DNA of 64,000 nt from Actinomyces denticolens (GCF_002072185.1 NZ_MVIW01000011.1:1-64000); one strand, 5' to 3'; shown: positions 26,921-36,605, counted from the stretch's first letter. Made by a program: numbers and translations. Notes: a model not told the origin generated them from the letters alone.

Positions 26921-28780
26921 GTGTGGGAGGATGCCACCGTGCGTCACGGTGAGATCCCCACGCCCACGTCCATCCGATCCGCTGCTCCAGCCCCTCCGTC
27001 CCCCGCCCTCGAGCCCGGGATTCACGAGGAGTGCGGCGTCTTCGGCGTCTGGGCCCCCGGGGAGGAGGTCTCCCGCCTGTGCTACTTCGGGCTCTACGCC
27101 CTCCAGCACCGCGGCCAGGAGTCCGCCGGCATCGCCACCACCGACGGCGCCTCCATCCGCGTCTACAAGGACCTCGGCCTCGTCTCCCAGGTCTTCGACG
27201 ACCCCGTCCTGACCAACCTCGCCGGCCACATGGCCGTCGCCCATGTCCGCTACGCCACCACCGGCGCCACCACCTGGGAGAACGCCCAGCCGATGCTCGG
27301 CCCCGTGGCCGGCTCCACCCTCGCCCTGACCCACAACGGCAACCTCACCAACACGCGCGAGCTCATGGAGGCCGTCCATGCGGCCAGCGGCGAGGACCTC
27401 ACCGGGGAGCTCGGCCGGGGCTCATCCACCGACACCGCCGTCATCGCCGCGCTCATGAACCTCGTCTCCACCTCCGGAGCCCCGGCGGGCTGGGACCGCG
27501 CGGCCGATCGCGCCGAGTCCTGGCCCGGCCTCTCCCCGGCCCCCGACGGCGCCTCCCGGGGGGACGCGAACGACGGCCCCGCCCCCGACGTGGCCTCCGC
27601 CGCCCGCCTCGTCCTGCCCATGCTGCGCGGCGCCTACTCACTGGTCTTCATGGACGAGCACACCCTCTACGCCGCCCGCGACCCCCACGGCGTGCGCCCT
27701 CTCGTCCTGGGCCGGCTCGACGCGGGGTGGGTCGTCGCCTCCGAGACCGCCGCCCTGGACATCGTCGGCGCGCGCTTCGTGCGCGAGGTCGAGCCCGGCG
27801 AGCTCATCGAGATCAATGCCGACGGCGTGCGCTCCACCCGCTTCGCCGCCGCCCGCCGCGCCGGATGCGTCTTCGAGTACGTCTACCTCGCCCGCCCCGA
27901 CACGCGCATCGCGGGCCGCTCCATCATCACCGCCCGCAACGCCATGGGCGCCATCCTCGCCCGCGAGCACGCCGTCGACGCCGACCTCGTCATCGCCACC
28001 CCCGAGTCCGGCACCCCCGCCGCCATCGGCTACGCCCAGGCCTCCGGCATCCCCTACGCCCAGGGCCTGGTGAAGAACGCCTACGTGGGCCGCACCTTCA
28101 TCCAGCCCACCCAGACCCTGCGCCAGCTCGGCATCCGCCTCAAGCTCAACCCCGTGCGCGAGGTCATCGAGGGCAAGCGGCTCGTCGTCGTCGACGACTC
28201 CATCGTGCGCGGCAACACTCAGCGGGCCCTGGTGCGCATGCTCCGCGAGGCCGGCGCCGCCGAGGTCCACATCCGCATCTCCTCCCCGCCCGTGCTGTGG
28301 CCCTGCTTCTACGGCATCGACTTCGCCACCCGCGACGAGCTCATCGCCACCTCGATGAGCGTGGACGCGATCCGGCGCTCCATCGGCGCGGACTCGCTCG
28401 GCTACCTGTCCGTGGACGGCATGATCGAGGCCAGTGGGCAGCCGGGCAGCGAGCTCTGCCTTGCCTGCTTCACCGGTTCCTACCCCATCGCCCCGCCCCG
28501 CGAGGGCGTCATCGCCTCCGCTGCACCGGCCCCCCGGGCCCGCGGGGGAGGGGAGGCCATCGAGCCCCGGCCCACTGCGCCCAGCGCGCCGCGCTACATC
28601 AGCCCGGATCTCATCACCATGCCGGACCTCGCCACCGGATCCACCCGGGCCACCGCCCCCAAGCGCCGCATGGCCCCGCAGCCGCAGACCGTCCGCGTCC
28701 CCGACGGCGCCCGCCCCGGGGCGCCCGTCTACCCCACCGTCCCAGCGCCCGCCGCCCCCGAGGAAGGACACCCCCAGTGA
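26921..28780 (+). CDS. purF: Amidophosphoribosyltransferase (Fe-S type)
   Basis: This 619-residue enzyme catalyses the first committed step of purine synthesis, PRPP plus glutamine to phosphoribosylamine. The glutaminase nucleophile is Cys38 in HEECGVFGVW, which becomes N-terminal after propeptide removal. The PRPP loop is VVVDDSIVRGNTQRALVRML. Cys316, Cys462, Cys513 and Cys516 (AGCVFEY, WPCFYG, CLAC) match the [4Fe-4S] ligands of the B. subtilis-type enzyme. Oddities are a polar Ala/Asp/Pro-rich insert (about 187-230) and a disordered Pro/Ala-rich tail of about 95 residues. GTG 26921 follows GAGGAGGGGG; GTG 26939 is an alternative. Confidence 0.95.
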   Translation: MWEDATVRHGEIPTPTSIRSAAPAPPSPALEPGIHEECGVFGVWAPGEEVSRLCYFGLYALQHRGQESAGIATTDGASIRVYKDLGLVSQVFDDPVLTNLAGHMAVAHVRYATTGATTWENAQPMLGPVAGSTLALTHNGNLTNTRELMEAVHAASGEDLTGELGRGSSTDTAVIAALMNLVSTSGAPAGWDRAADRAESWPGLSPAPDGASRGDANDGPAPDVASAARLVLPMLRGAYSLVFMDEHTLYAARDPHGVRPLVLGRLDAGWVVASETAALDIVGARFVREVEPGELIEINADGVRSTRFAAARRAGCVFEYVYLARPDTRIAGRSIITARNAMGAILAREHAVDADLVIATPESGTPAAIGYAQASGIPYAQGLVKNAYVGRTFIQPTQTLRQLGIRLKLNPVREVIEGKRLVVVDDSIVRGNTQRALVRMLREAGAAEVHIRISSPPVLWPCFYGIDFATRDELIATSMSVDAIRRSIGADSLGYLSVDGMIEASGQPGSELCLACFTGSYPIAPPREGVIASAAPAPRARGGGEAIEPRPTAPSAPRYISPDLITMPDLATGSTRATAPKRRMAPQPQTVRVPDGARPGAPVYPTVPAPAAPEEGHPQ

Positions 28781-29925
28781 GGACCACAGGCACCACAGGA
28801 TCCACCGGCATCACCTACGCCTCCGCCGGCGTCGACACCGAGGCGGGGGACCGCGCCGTCGAGCTCATGAAGGCCTCCGTGGCCGCCACCATGACGCCCG
28901 CGGTCGTCGGCGGCGTCGGTGGATTCGCCGGCATGGTCGACGTCAGCGGGCTGCGCGATCACCGGCGCCCCCTCCTGGCGACCTCCACCGATGGGGTCGG
29001 CACGAAGGTCGCCATCGCCCAGGCCCTCGGCATCCACGACACCATCGGACAGGATCTCGTGGGCATGGTCGTCGACGACATCGTCGTCGTCGGCGCCCGC
29101 CCCCTGCTCATGACCGACTACATCGCCTGCGGCCGCGTCGTCCCCGAGCGCGTCGCCGACATCGTCCGCGGCGTGGCGAACGCCTGCGCCGCCGTCGGCG
29201 CGCCCCTGCTGGGCGGGGAGACCGCCGAGCACCCCGGCCTCATGGCCCCCGATGAGTACGACGTCGCCGGCGCCGCCACCGGGGTCGTCGAGGCCGACCG
29301 CGTCCTCGGCGCCGAGCGCGTGCGCGCGGGGGATGCGCTCATCGCCATGGCCTCCTCCGGCCTGCACTCCAACGGGTACTCCCTCGTGCGGCGCGTCATC
29401 GAGCACGCCGGCTGGTCCCTGGACCGCGAGGTCCCCGAGCTCGGGCGGGCGCTGGGCGCCGAGCTCCTCGAGCCCACCCGCCTCTACACCGCCGCCTGCC
29501 TGGACATCCTCGCTTCCGTCAGCCCCGACGACGGCTCGGGCGCCATGAGGGTCCACGCACTGTCCCACATCACCGGCGGGGGACTGGCCGCCAACCTCGC
29601 CCGCGTCCTGCCCGCCGGCCTCGTCGGCGACGTCGACCGCTCGGCCTGGACGGTCCCGCCCGTCTTCGACCTCGTCCGCGCCCTGGGGGAGGTGCCCTGG
29701 GACGATCTCGAATCCACCCTCAACCTGGGCGTCGGCATGGTGGCGGTGGTGGCCCCGGAGGCCGCTGACGCCACCATCGCGGCCAGCCGGGCGGCGGGCA
29801 TCGAGGCCTGGGCGCTCGGGACCGTCCATGACGCCGCCGGGTACGAGCCCAGCGGACGCGTCGTGGCCGGCACCAAGGGCGTCGACGGCGGCGCCGTCGA
29901 CATCCACGGCCAGTACCGGGCGTGA
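28777..29925 (+). CDS. purM: Phosphoribosylformylglycinamidine cyclo-ligase (AIR synthetase)
   Basis: This 382-residue ATP-dependent enzyme closes FGAM to AIR, the fifth purine step. Motifs are STDGVGTKVAIA, VVDDIVVVGARPLLMTDYIACG, LLGGETAEHPG, ASSGLHSNGYSL and the C-terminal HITGGGLAANL. The start is GTG 28777, overlapping the purF stop (GTGA), with GAGGAAGG upstream. The purF-purM pair is translationally coupled and ends at a strong terminator. Confidence 0.95.
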   Translation: MRTTGTTGSTGITYASAGVDTEAGDRAVELMKASVAATMTPAVVGGVGGFAGMVDVSGLRDHRRPLLATSTDGVGTKVAIAQALGIHDTIGQDLVGMVVDDIVVVGARPLLMTDYIACGRVVPERVADIVRGVANACAAVGAPLLGGETAEHPGLMAPDEYDVAGAATGVVEADRVLGAERVRAGDALIAMASSGLHSNGYSLVRRVIEHAGWSLDREVPELGRALGAELLEPTRLYTAACLDILASVSPDDGSGAMRVHALSHITGGGLAANLARVLPAGLVGDVDRSAWTVPPVFDLVRALGEVPWDDLESTLNLGVGMVAVVAPEAADATIAASRAAGIEAWALGTVHDAAGYEPSGRVVAGTKGVDGGAVDIHGQYRA

Positions 29926-30000
29926 CGGGCGCCGCCGACGGCCGGGGGGCCGCCTGCCGCCCCGCCCGAGGGGACGTGGCCGCCGGCCCGCGGGCATGAC

Positions 30001-30033
30001 GGCGCCGGGCGCACCACGGGTGCGCCCGGCGCC
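30001..30033 (+). terminator. Perfect 15-bp hairpin terminator after purM
   Basis: GGCGCCGGGCGCACC (30001-30015) pairs with 30019-30033 over a 3-nt loop and is followed by ATTCTC. It lies between convergent purM and the DUF3806 gene. Confidence 0.8.
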
Positions 30034-30162
30034 ATTCTCAGGGGCCCGGCTCTACGCGCGATCAGGGACCGCGCGCATCAAGGATGTGGGCCGGCTGCTC
30101 AGGGTCAGGGGATCGACGCCGTCGGCGTCGAGGGTCCTGTGGGCGGGAAGGGAAGGACCTGC

Positions 30163-30630
30163 TCACGCGGTGGCCTCGGCGTGCCGGAGCCGCTCAATGG
30201 CCCGGTGGGTGCCCTCCACGTAGTCGGCCAGGTCCCCCTCGCTCTGCCCCGTCCAGCGCTTGGCGACGGCATTGATGGGGAACAGGGTGATCTGGCCGGG
30301 ATCGCCGACCACGGCGGCATCCGTCCCGTACTCGTCGGTGACCAGCGCCCAGGAGAGGTCGCACTGGTCGACGAGCATCTGGCCCAGGGCGGCGCCGATC
30401 ATCGAGACGGTCGGGTTCGGGTCCTCCCGTTCCTCGGGGGCGACCGATGACCAGGCGGTCCGCTCGGCCACGAGGAAGTCCTGGAGCGCTGCTGGTGAAG
30501 CCATGAGCCCGGCCTGATCGGCCTGGGACACGAGCATGTCGATCCAGGCGGTCTCGGCCTCGTTGAGAGGGCTGATCCGGGGCGCGGAGGCGCCGCACTC
30601 GCTGGGCTGCGCTTCGTCCTTGTGTGCCAT
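30163..30630 (-). CDS. DUF3806-like protein
   Basis: This 155-residue soluble protein has no signal peptide or helix long enough to span a membrane. The mid-region (IGAALGQMLVDQCDLSWALV, then TLFPINAVAKRWT) matches the DUF3806 pattern, in which a domain compares a stored value with a reference; the function is unknown. ATG 30630 is chosen because GGGAG lies upstream. It is convergent with purM. Confidence 0.65.
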   Translation of the reverse strand: MAHKDEAQPSECGASAPRISPLNEAETAWIDMLVSQADQAGLMASPAALQDFLVAERTAWSSVAPEEREDPNPTVSMIGAALGQMLVDQCDLSWALVTDEYGTDAAVVGDPGQITLFPINAVAKRWTGQSEGDLADYVEGTHRAIERLRHAEATA

Positions 30631-30857
30631 CGGCAGTGTCTCCCTTCGTCGAGATGAGCTCTCGGCGCGGTCCACCCGCAGGTCCTGATAGGCAGGTACT
30701 GCGCGGGCGCGCTGGCCCGGATCGCCCGCGTGGGAGCGGACGACGGCCCCACGCTCTCCAAGAGCGGGTCAACCGTAAGGTGACGAACCTGGGAGCACGG
30801 TGGGGGCTGAGTGAGCACTGACAGGGAGCGCGCCCGGCGACGCCGCCCGTGACCGCC

Positions 30858-31094
30858 TCAGCGGCGCCGACCGCCCCGGCTGGGCGCAGCCTCGCCGGGG
30901 GCGTCCCACTCGGAGCCGTCGTCCGGGATGTCGTACTTGGAGGCCAGTGCTTCGTAATCGATCTCGTCGTCGCCCTCGGGCCCCGACGCGGTGGAGAGCT
31001 CGCGCTCGAGCGCCGCGTAATCGGTCTCCGGGCTGAAGTACTTGAGCTTGCGGGCGACCTTGGTCGCCTTGGCCTTCTGACGGCCGCGCCCCAT
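30858..31094 (-). CDS. DUF3073 protein
   Basis: This is a 78-residue, strongly basic then acidic protein. The N-terminus MGRGRQKAKATKVARKLKYF, followed by SPETDYAALERELS, is the DUF3073 signature, a small actinobacterial protein usually encoded beside purM, as here. The C-terminus is Asp/Glu-rich and ends in basic residues. Its function is unknown; the basic segment suggests nucleic-acid or ribosome contact, which is inference only. Confidence 0.85.
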   Translation of the reverse strand: MGRGRQKAKATKVARKLKYFSPETDYAALERELSTASGPEGDDEIDYEALASKYDIPDDGSEWDAPGEAAPSRGGRRR

Positions 31095-31279
31095 AGGCTC
31101 GACCCCCTCCAACGTGTCTCTGAGCGCGCTCAGGGCGCGCGTGTGCATGGGCTAATGTGTCGTGAGGCAACCGTACATCGTCACCGAGCATGAGCACCAT
31201 TCGGCGCTCGGAGGACGGGACCGGCGCGGCTGCTGGGATTCCGGGACCTCGCCGGCGCGGGCCCGATCACAGGGGCGGG

Positions 31280-31618
31280 TCAACGCCGCAGCAGGCGCCC
31301 CAGGGCCACGGCGGCCGCGATGGCGCCCCCGGCCACCGCCACGACGGTGGCGGTGGAGCGGATCGCCTCCTCATCGCCGACCTGGGCGCGGTGCAGGGTC
31401 TCGGAGACGCGGTCGCGCAGGGAGCCGGCCCGCTCGCGCAGGTCCGCAGCGGTCTCCTGCGCCCTCTCCTTGAGATCCTCTCCCGCGGCGCGCGCCTGGG
31501 CCCGGGGGTCCACGCGCGCCGCCAGCTCATCGACGCTGCCGGCCAGTGCCTCGCGCTGGGCGCGCAGCCGGGCCTCGATCTCCTCGGGCGTCGGCGCCGT
31601 TCCGCTTCGCTCGCTCAT
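31280..31618 (-). CDS. DUF3618 membrane protein
   Basis: This is a 112-residue protein. The N-terminal TPEEIEARLRAQREALAGSV and the DPRAQARA segment are the DUF3618 signature. A charged coiled-coil-like stretch follows, and one C-terminal helix (VVAVAGGAIAAAVALGRLL) anchors it. AGGAG precedes ATG 31618. It is last in a leftward operon with a larger relative and a holin-like protein. The function is unknown, probably envelope-related. Confidence 0.82.
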   Translation of the reverse strand: MSERSGTAPTPEEIEARLRAQREALAGSVDELAARVDPRAQARAAGEDLKERAQETAADLRERAGSLRDRVSETLHRAQVGDEEAIRSTATVVAVAGGAIAAAVALGRLLRR

Positions 31619-31629
31619 GTGGGCTCCTG

Positions 31630-32298
31630 TCACTCCGCCGGGAAGGCCTGGCGCCGGTCCGCCCGGGCGAGCCTGACAAGACCGGTGATGCCGCCGCCTG
31701 CCAGGGCGGCGCCGACCAGGGAGACGACCCCCAGGGCGAGGGGATCGCCGTCGGCGGCGTCATCGAGGAAGCGCTTGACGCGCGTGGCGGCGCTCTTCGC
31801 GACCTGGGTGGGGGAGTCGTGCCGGTGGGCGTCGACGAAGGCACGGGCCCGGGCGCCGGCCTCCTCGGCGCGGCCGCGCGCGGCGGCCAGGGCGGTGGAG
31901 GCCCTCTGGCTCGCGACGGCCCTGACGGCGGCGGGGGCGAGGCGCTCACCCAGGGCCTCGGCGTCGGCGGCCAGGGCGGCGCGACGGGCATTGAGCGCCG
32001 CCTGGATCTCCTCGGGGCTCGACGGCGCGGACGCCTCCTCGGGCCGTGCGGGGGCCTGGGGGGCGGGAGTCGCGCTTGAGCGGTGCGGGAGCTCCTGGGG
32101 CGCGGTGGGGCGCGGCGGCAGTGGCGGCACTGCTGAAGGCACGGGCGCCCCGGAGGGCGATGGCGCCGGGGGCACCGCTGACGGCGCTGCGGAGAGGGCA
32201 GGCGATGCCGCCGCGCCGGTTGTCCCGGTCGCTCCCGCGGCCCCCGGGGTGCCCGACTGGCCGCCTGGCATGATGCCGTAATCGGGCTGGGCGCTCAT
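31630..32298 (-). CDS. DUF3618-like protein with Pro/Ala-rich N-terminus
   Basis: This is a 222-residue protein. About 115 residues of Pro/Ala/Gly/Ser-rich sequence precede a domain that resembles the neighbouring DUF3618 protein (SSPEEIQAALNARRAALAAD), then a helical segment and a C-terminal hydrophobic helix (LGVVSLVGAALAGGGITGLV). It looks like a duplicated, extended paralogue of the gene at 31280-31618. Its start overlaps the upstream holin-like gene's stop (ATGA), indicating coupling. Confidence 0.75.
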   Translation of the reverse strand: MSAQPDYGIMPGGQSGTPGAAGATGTTGAAASPALSAAPSAVPPAPSPSGAPVPSAVPPLPPRPTAPQELPHRSSATPAPQAPARPEEASAPSSPEEIQAALNARRAALAADAEALGERLAPAAVRAVASQRASTALAAARGRAEEAGARARAFVDAHRHDSPTQVAKSAATRVKRFLDDAADGDPLALGVVSLVGAALAGGGITGLVRLARADRRQAFPAE

Positions 32299-32783
32299 AG
32301 CGCCTCGCCTCCCTTCTTCAGGCCGGAGGCGACGGCGGACTTCACGGTCTCCGCGCTCGTGCGCAGACCCTCCTGGGGCGCCGGGACGTCGCTGCGGCCC
32401 TTCTTGAGGTGCTTGACGCCCAGGAGCGCCAGGATCGCGACGATGATGAACAGGACGGCTGCCACGATGAGGTAGCCGGCCCACAGCGGCAGCGCGAGCG
32501 CCAGCAGGCGCACGATGCCCCCGAGGAGGATCCCGAAGGCGAACAGCGCGAGGACCCCCGCCGCGGCGAGCAGCCCCGCGCCGAGCCCCAGGTTCGCGGC
32601 CATCCGCTTGCCCTTGGCCTTGGCCAGGTCGATCTCCCCCTGGATGAGCCCGGAGACGTTCTCCGAGATCCGGGCGATGAGCTCGCCGATCGTCGGCTGC
32701 GGGCCGCGTGCGCTACTCCGGCTGGTCGAGCCGTGGGAGCCGGGGGCGCCTGGCGGGGGCGGCGTGGTGGGAGTCTCGCTCAT
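32295..32783 (-). CDS. Holin-superfamily III-like (DUF1469) membrane protein
   Basis: This is a 162-residue protein. After a Pro/Ser-rich start, the segment TIGELIARISENVSGLIQGEIDLAKAKGK is the diagnostic amphipathic helix of the actinobacterial phage-holin-like/DUF1469 family, followed by two transmembrane helices. Despite the family name, no phage genes are near. With the two DUF3618 proteins it forms a conserved-looking trio probably working at the cell membrane. The role is unknown. Confidence 0.82.
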   Translation of the reverse strand: MSETPTTPPPPGAPGSHGSTSRSSARGPQPTIGELIARISENVSGLIQGEIDLAKAKGKRMAANLGLGAGLLAAAGVLALFAFGILLGGIVRLLALALPLWAGYLIVAAVLFIIVAILALLGVKHLKKGRSDVPAPQEGLRTSAETVKSAVASGLKKGGEAL

Positions 32784-32925
32784 GGTTGACCCTCCTGGTC
32801 GGATGCGCGGTCGGGCGCGGGGCGCGAATGCTCCACAAAGGATGTCACACCGCGCGGCGCGGCGCCCACGCGTGCACGCATGGGCGCCGCGCCGCCGCGC
32901 CGAGGGGGAAAGGGTCCATCGTCCT

Positions 32926-34662
32926 TCAGGAACGGCTCCAGGTCGCCCACAGGGACGCGTACTCGCCGTCGAGCGCCACGAGCTCGTCATGCGTGCCCAG
33001 CTCGGTGATCATGCCGTCCATGACCACGGCGATCCGGTCGGCGTCGTGCGCCGTGGACAGCCGGTGGGCGATCTCGATGACCGTGCGCCCCGCCAGCGCG
33101 GTGGACAGCGCGCACTCCAGGCGTCGGGCCGCACCGGGATCCAGCAGGGAGGTCGCCTCGTCGAGGATGAGGGTGTGCGGGTCGAGCAGGACCAGCCGCG
33201 CCAGGGCGACCTCCTGCGCCTGGGCCGGCGTGAGCGCCAGGTTCCCCGAGCCGACGCGTGTCTCCATCCCCTCGGGCAGGGCGTCCACCCAGGCCTCGGC
33301 GCCGATGGAGGCCAGCGCGCGGCGCAGGGTGGCGTCGTCGGCGTCCGGGCGCGCCAGGCGCAGGTTGTCCGCGATCGAGCCGACGAACACGTGGTGCTCC
33401 TGCGTCACGAGGGCCACGTGCCCGCGCAGCTCGGTCTCAGTCAGGTCCGTCAGGCTCACTCCTCCGACGGTCACCGCGCCCGAGGTCGGCGGGTTGATAC
33501 CGGCGAGCATCCGCCCCAGCGTGGACTTGCCCGAGCCGGACGGGCCGACGACGGCCAGGCGCTCCCCGGGCACGAGCTCCAGGGAGATGCCGTGCAGCAC
33601 CTCGACGCCCTCGCGGTAGGCGAAGCGGACGTCGTCGAGAACGATCCGCTTGTCCCGGGGGATCTGGCCGGTGGGGGCCCGGTCCGGCGGGACCTCCTCG
33701 ACCCCCATGATCCGCGACAGGGCGGCCTGGGCCACCTGCAGCAGGTCGATCCAGAACATGAGCTGGCCGATCGGCTTGCGGATCTCCATGGCGTACAGCG
33801 CCACCGTCGTGATCTCCCCCAGGCCGGTCCAGCCGCGGGAGGCCAGGAACCCGCCCCACAGCAGGACCACGACCACCGGGGCCCGCCAGGCGACGTCGAG
33901 GATGAGGAACATGATGAGCCGCAGGCGCGCTGCCAGCTCCTCCAGGCTCCAGGCCTCGGCGATGTCGGCCCGCAGGGCCGCCTCGCGGCGCGCGCCCATG
34001 GCCAGTGCGTCCACCGTCTCGGCGTGCTCGACGGTCTCCGAGACCGTCCCGTTCAAGCGCGCCACGGCGGCGAGGTCCGCCCGGTAGACCGGTACGGCGC
34101 GGCGCAGGTACCAGCGCATCGTGGCCCACACCGGCGGCGCGATGACGCCCAGGGCCAGGGCGAGGAGCCAGTCGGCGGTGAAGGCGGCCAGCACCGTGAA
34201 GACGATCGTCACCACGCACACCATGATCTGCGGGATCCCGACCCGCACGAGGAACTCGATGCGGGAGATGTCGTTGGTGGTGCGGCCCACGAGGTCACCG
34301 GTGCCCGCGGACTCGACGGCGGACAGGGGCAGGTGGACCACCCGCGTCATCATTCGCTCGCGCAGGTCGGCGAACACCGACTCGCCCAGGGTACGCGCGT
34401 GCATCTGCGCGTAGCGGTTGATGACCGCCCCCAGGAGCGTGACGACGACGATCGCCCCCACGACGCCGTCCACGTAGGAGGCGCTGGCGGTTCCCTGCGA
34501 GACGCGGGTGACGAGCCGGCCCAGCAGCTGCGGGGCGACGAGCGTGGCCAGGACCGCGGCGATCTGGAGCGCCAGGACACCGACGAAGCGCCAGCGGTAG
34601 GCGGAGATGATGCCCAGGGCCTTGCGCATGGCGACGCGACCGGGGGCCAGGGGGAGTGCCAT
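32926..34662 (-). CDS. Heterodimeric ABC exporter subunit with degenerate signature motif
   Basis: This 578-residue half-exporter has six helices in the first about 300 residues, then a nucleotide-binding domain. Walker A GPSGSGKS (373-380), Walker B with Asp501/Glu502 in LILDEAT and switch His533 are all intact, but the signature LSGGQ is replaced by LTPAQ (477-481). Its start overlaps the stop of the gene at 34662-36605, whose defects are the reverse. The two therefore probably form one exporter with a single working ATP site. The substrate is unknown; lipid, peptide or drug are all possible. Confidence 0.92.
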   Translation of the reverse strand: MALPLAPGRVAMRKALGIISAYRWRFVGVLALQIAAVLATLVAPQLLGRLVTRVSQGTASASYVDGVVGAIVVVTLLGAVINRYAQMHARTLGESVFADLRERMMTRVVHLPLSAVESAGTGDLVGRTTNDISRIEFLVRVGIPQIMVCVVTIVFTVLAAFTADWLLALALGVIAPPVWATMRWYLRRAVPVYRADLAAVARLNGTVSETVEHAETVDALAMGARREAALRADIAEAWSLEELAARLRLIMFLILDVAWRAPVVVVLLWGGFLASRGWTGLGEITTVALYAMEIRKPIGQLMFWIDLLQVAQAALSRIMGVEEVPPDRAPTGQIPRDKRIVLDDVRFAYREGVEVLHGISLELVPGERLAVVGPSGSGKSTLGRMLAGINPPTSGAVTVGGVSLTDLTETELRGHVALVTQEHHVFVGSIADNLRLARPDADDATLRRALASIGAEAWVDALPEGMETRVGSGNLALTPAQAQEVALARLVLLDPHTLILDEATSLLDPGAARRLECALSTALAGRTVIEIAHRLSTAHDADRIAVVMDGMITELGTHDELVALDGEYASLWATWSRS

Positions 34663-36605
34663 CAGTGAGCCGCCTCCTCATCGCGCTCGCCGTGCTCGCC
34701 CGCCGCTCCGGCAGCGACGGGCGGGGCGGGGGCGCCCTCGGCTCCGGTGGCCCGGGCCACGATCCGTCGGTAGGCCAGAGCCGCCTCATCCCCGGCGCCC
34801 GCGCGCGAGAGCAGCTCGCGGTGGGTGGCCCGAGCGCGCTCGCGGCCCTCGCCGTCGAGGAGGACGACCTCATCGCAGGCCGCCAGGACCAGTGGCGACT
34901 CGGTGACCACCACTGTGGTGCGCCCGGCGCGCGCCGAGCGGATCCGCTGGGCGACGCGCGCCTCGGTATGGGAGTCGAGGGCGGAGGTCGGGGAGATGAG
35001 CACGAGGGCGGGCGCCTCGGTGAGCAGGGCCCGGGCCAGGGCGACCCTCTGGCGCTGCCCGCCGGACAGCGACCGGCCCTTCTCCGTGATCATCCCGGCG
35101 AGGCCGGCGTCCAGGGAGGTGAGGACGTCATTCGCGTCGGCGGCCTCCAGGGCGGCCAGGAGGCGGTTGTCCCCGTCGGCCTGGCGCGGCTGCGGGCGGA
35201 CCTGCTGGTCGACGTCGGCGACCCCGGCCCGCCGGGCCTCCGCCACGGCCAGCTCGGCCGGACCCACGGGGATCGGGTCGGGGGCGGCGCGCCCGGCGAG
35301 GGCCTGGCGCAGCGTCCCGGTGAAGAGCTGGGCCTCCGCCCCGGCCACGACGATGCTCGCGCGCGCCCGGGCCAGTCCCATCTCCCGCAGATCGGTGCCG
35401 TCCAGCGTGACGGGGGAGGCGCCGTCGTCGAAGCGCCCCAGGCGCGTGGCCAGGGCTGCGGAGATGTCTGGGTCGGGGGCGACGATCGCCGTCATGAGCC
35501 CGGGGGCGAAGCGGGCCCCGGAGGCGGTGTCGCGGAGCTCCCCGGTGATGGGCTCGGTGCTGCGGATGTCCTCCTCCAGGCGCTCGCGCTCGGCGACGCT
35601 CCCGGCGGTGGGCGCGGTCTCGAGCAGGCGGCGCAGGCGGCGCACGCCCACAACGGCGCGCGTGTACTCCTGGACCGAGGAGGAGAAGACCATGAGAGGC
35701 CAGGACAGGTAGGCGGTGTAGCCGTAGAAGGTGACGAGTTCGCCGGCGGTGATCTCCCCCTCGATGGCCAGCCTGGCCGCGGCCCACACGATGGCGGCCA
35801 CGAACAGCCCCGGCAGGAGGACCTGCAGGCTCATGAGGATCGACTGGGTGCCTGCCACCTGCACGCCGCGGCGCCGCAGCTCCTGGGAGGCCCGCCGGTA
35901 GCGGTCGGCGAAGACCTCCTCCCCGCCGATGCCGCGCAGGATCCGCAATCCGGCGACGGTGTCGGTGGTGATCGTGGTGACGTCGGACTGCGCCTCGCGC
36001 TGGAGCGACTGGCGTGATTGGAGGGGCTTGATGACGAGGGTGACGATCCAGGCCGTCAGCGGCATGCCGACGATGACGATCGTGCCCAGCAGCGGGGATG
36101 TGCGCAGCATGAGCACGGCCACGACCGCGAAGGAGATCGCCGCCCCGATGACCGGGACCGCGCGCTGGAAGAAGGTGCCGATGGAATCGGAGTCCGAGGC
36201 GACGATCGAGGAGACCTCGCCGGAGGAGGTCTGGCGCCCCAGGGTGGAGCCGGTGGTGGTCACCTGGCGGCCGACGAGCCGATCGATGTCGAAGGAGATG
36301 CGCAGGCGAACGAGGGTGGAGAAGTAGGACAGTATCGTGTCCCCGACGGCGTAGACGCAGAACAGGGCGAGCAGGCCCAGGGCGAGGTTCCAGATGCGGG
36401 GCGTCAGGCCGTGCTCGATGCCCGAGTCGAGGGCGGCGCCGAGGAACGCCGGGACGATCGCCTGGATGACGTTGGCGACGATGGAGGCCGCGCAGGCGAC
36501 GGCGAAGGGCGCGGCCGCGCGCCGCAGCAGCCAGACCAGGATGGCTCGGGTGGAGTGCGTGGGAGGTGCGGTCAGCGGCGCGTCCGGTACGGGCAGGAAT
36601 CGCAT
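34662..36605 (-). CDS. Heterodimeric ABC exporter subunit with inactive ATP-binding site
   Basis: This 647-residue half-exporter has six membrane helices and a nucleotide-binding domain that keeps LSGGQ (513-517). Walker A is replaced by APDPDISA (376-383), without the lysine. Walker B reads [11 protein letters not shown] with Ser538/Pro539 in place of Asp/Glu, and the switch histidine position holds Glu in VTESP. It cannot bind and hydrolyse ATP on its own but can supply the signature motif to its partner. An Ala/Gly/Glu-rich tail follows. A 73-bp palindrome lies upstream, toward the FtsX-type gene. Confidence 0.9.
   Translation of the reverse strand: MRFLPVPDAPLTAPPTHSTRAILVWLLRRAAAPFAVACAASIVANVIQAIVPAFLGAALDSGIEHGLTPRIWNLALGLLALFCVYAVGDTILSYFSTLVRLRISFDIDRLVGRQVTTTGSTLGRQTSSGEVSSIVASDSDSIGTFFQRAVPVIGAAISFAVVAVLMLRTSPLLGTIVIVGMPLTAWIVTLVIKPLQSRQSLQREAQSDVTTITTDTVAGLRILRGIGGEEVFADRYRRASQELRRRGVQVAGTQSILMSLQVLLPGLFVAAIVWAAARLAIEGEITAGELVTFYGYTAYLSWPLMVFSSSVQEYTRAVVGVRRLRRLLETAPTAGSVAERERLEEDIRSTEPITGELRDTASGARFAPGLMTAIVAPDPDISAALATRLGRFDDGASPVTLDGTDLREMGLARARASIVVAGAEAQLFTGTLRQALAGRAAPDPIPVGPAELAVAEARRAGVADVDQQVRPQPRQADGDNRLLAALEAADANDVLTSLDAGLAGMITEKGRSLSGGQRQRVALARALLTEAPALVLISPTSALDSHTEARVAQRIRSARAGRTTVVVTESPLVLAACDEVVLLDGEGRERARATHRELLSRAGAGDEAALAYRRIVARATGAEGAPAPPVAAGAAGEHGERDEEAAH

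Noticed and set aside
25340-27379. A 679-codon minus-strand open frame rich in Gly, Asp, His and Gln
   Set aside because: It is antisense to the GntP permease and purF; its composition is that of a GC-rich antisense frame, with no motif.
27031-28776. An open frame in the purM reading frame extending back across all of purF
   Set aside because: The product would be Arg/Pro/His-rich junk over purF. purM has its own GTG start with a ribosome-binding site at 28777.
32295-32783. Holin-like gene as evidence of a prophage
   Set aside because: No endolysin, integrase or structural gene is near; the family is widespread as chromosomal actinobacterial membrane proteins.
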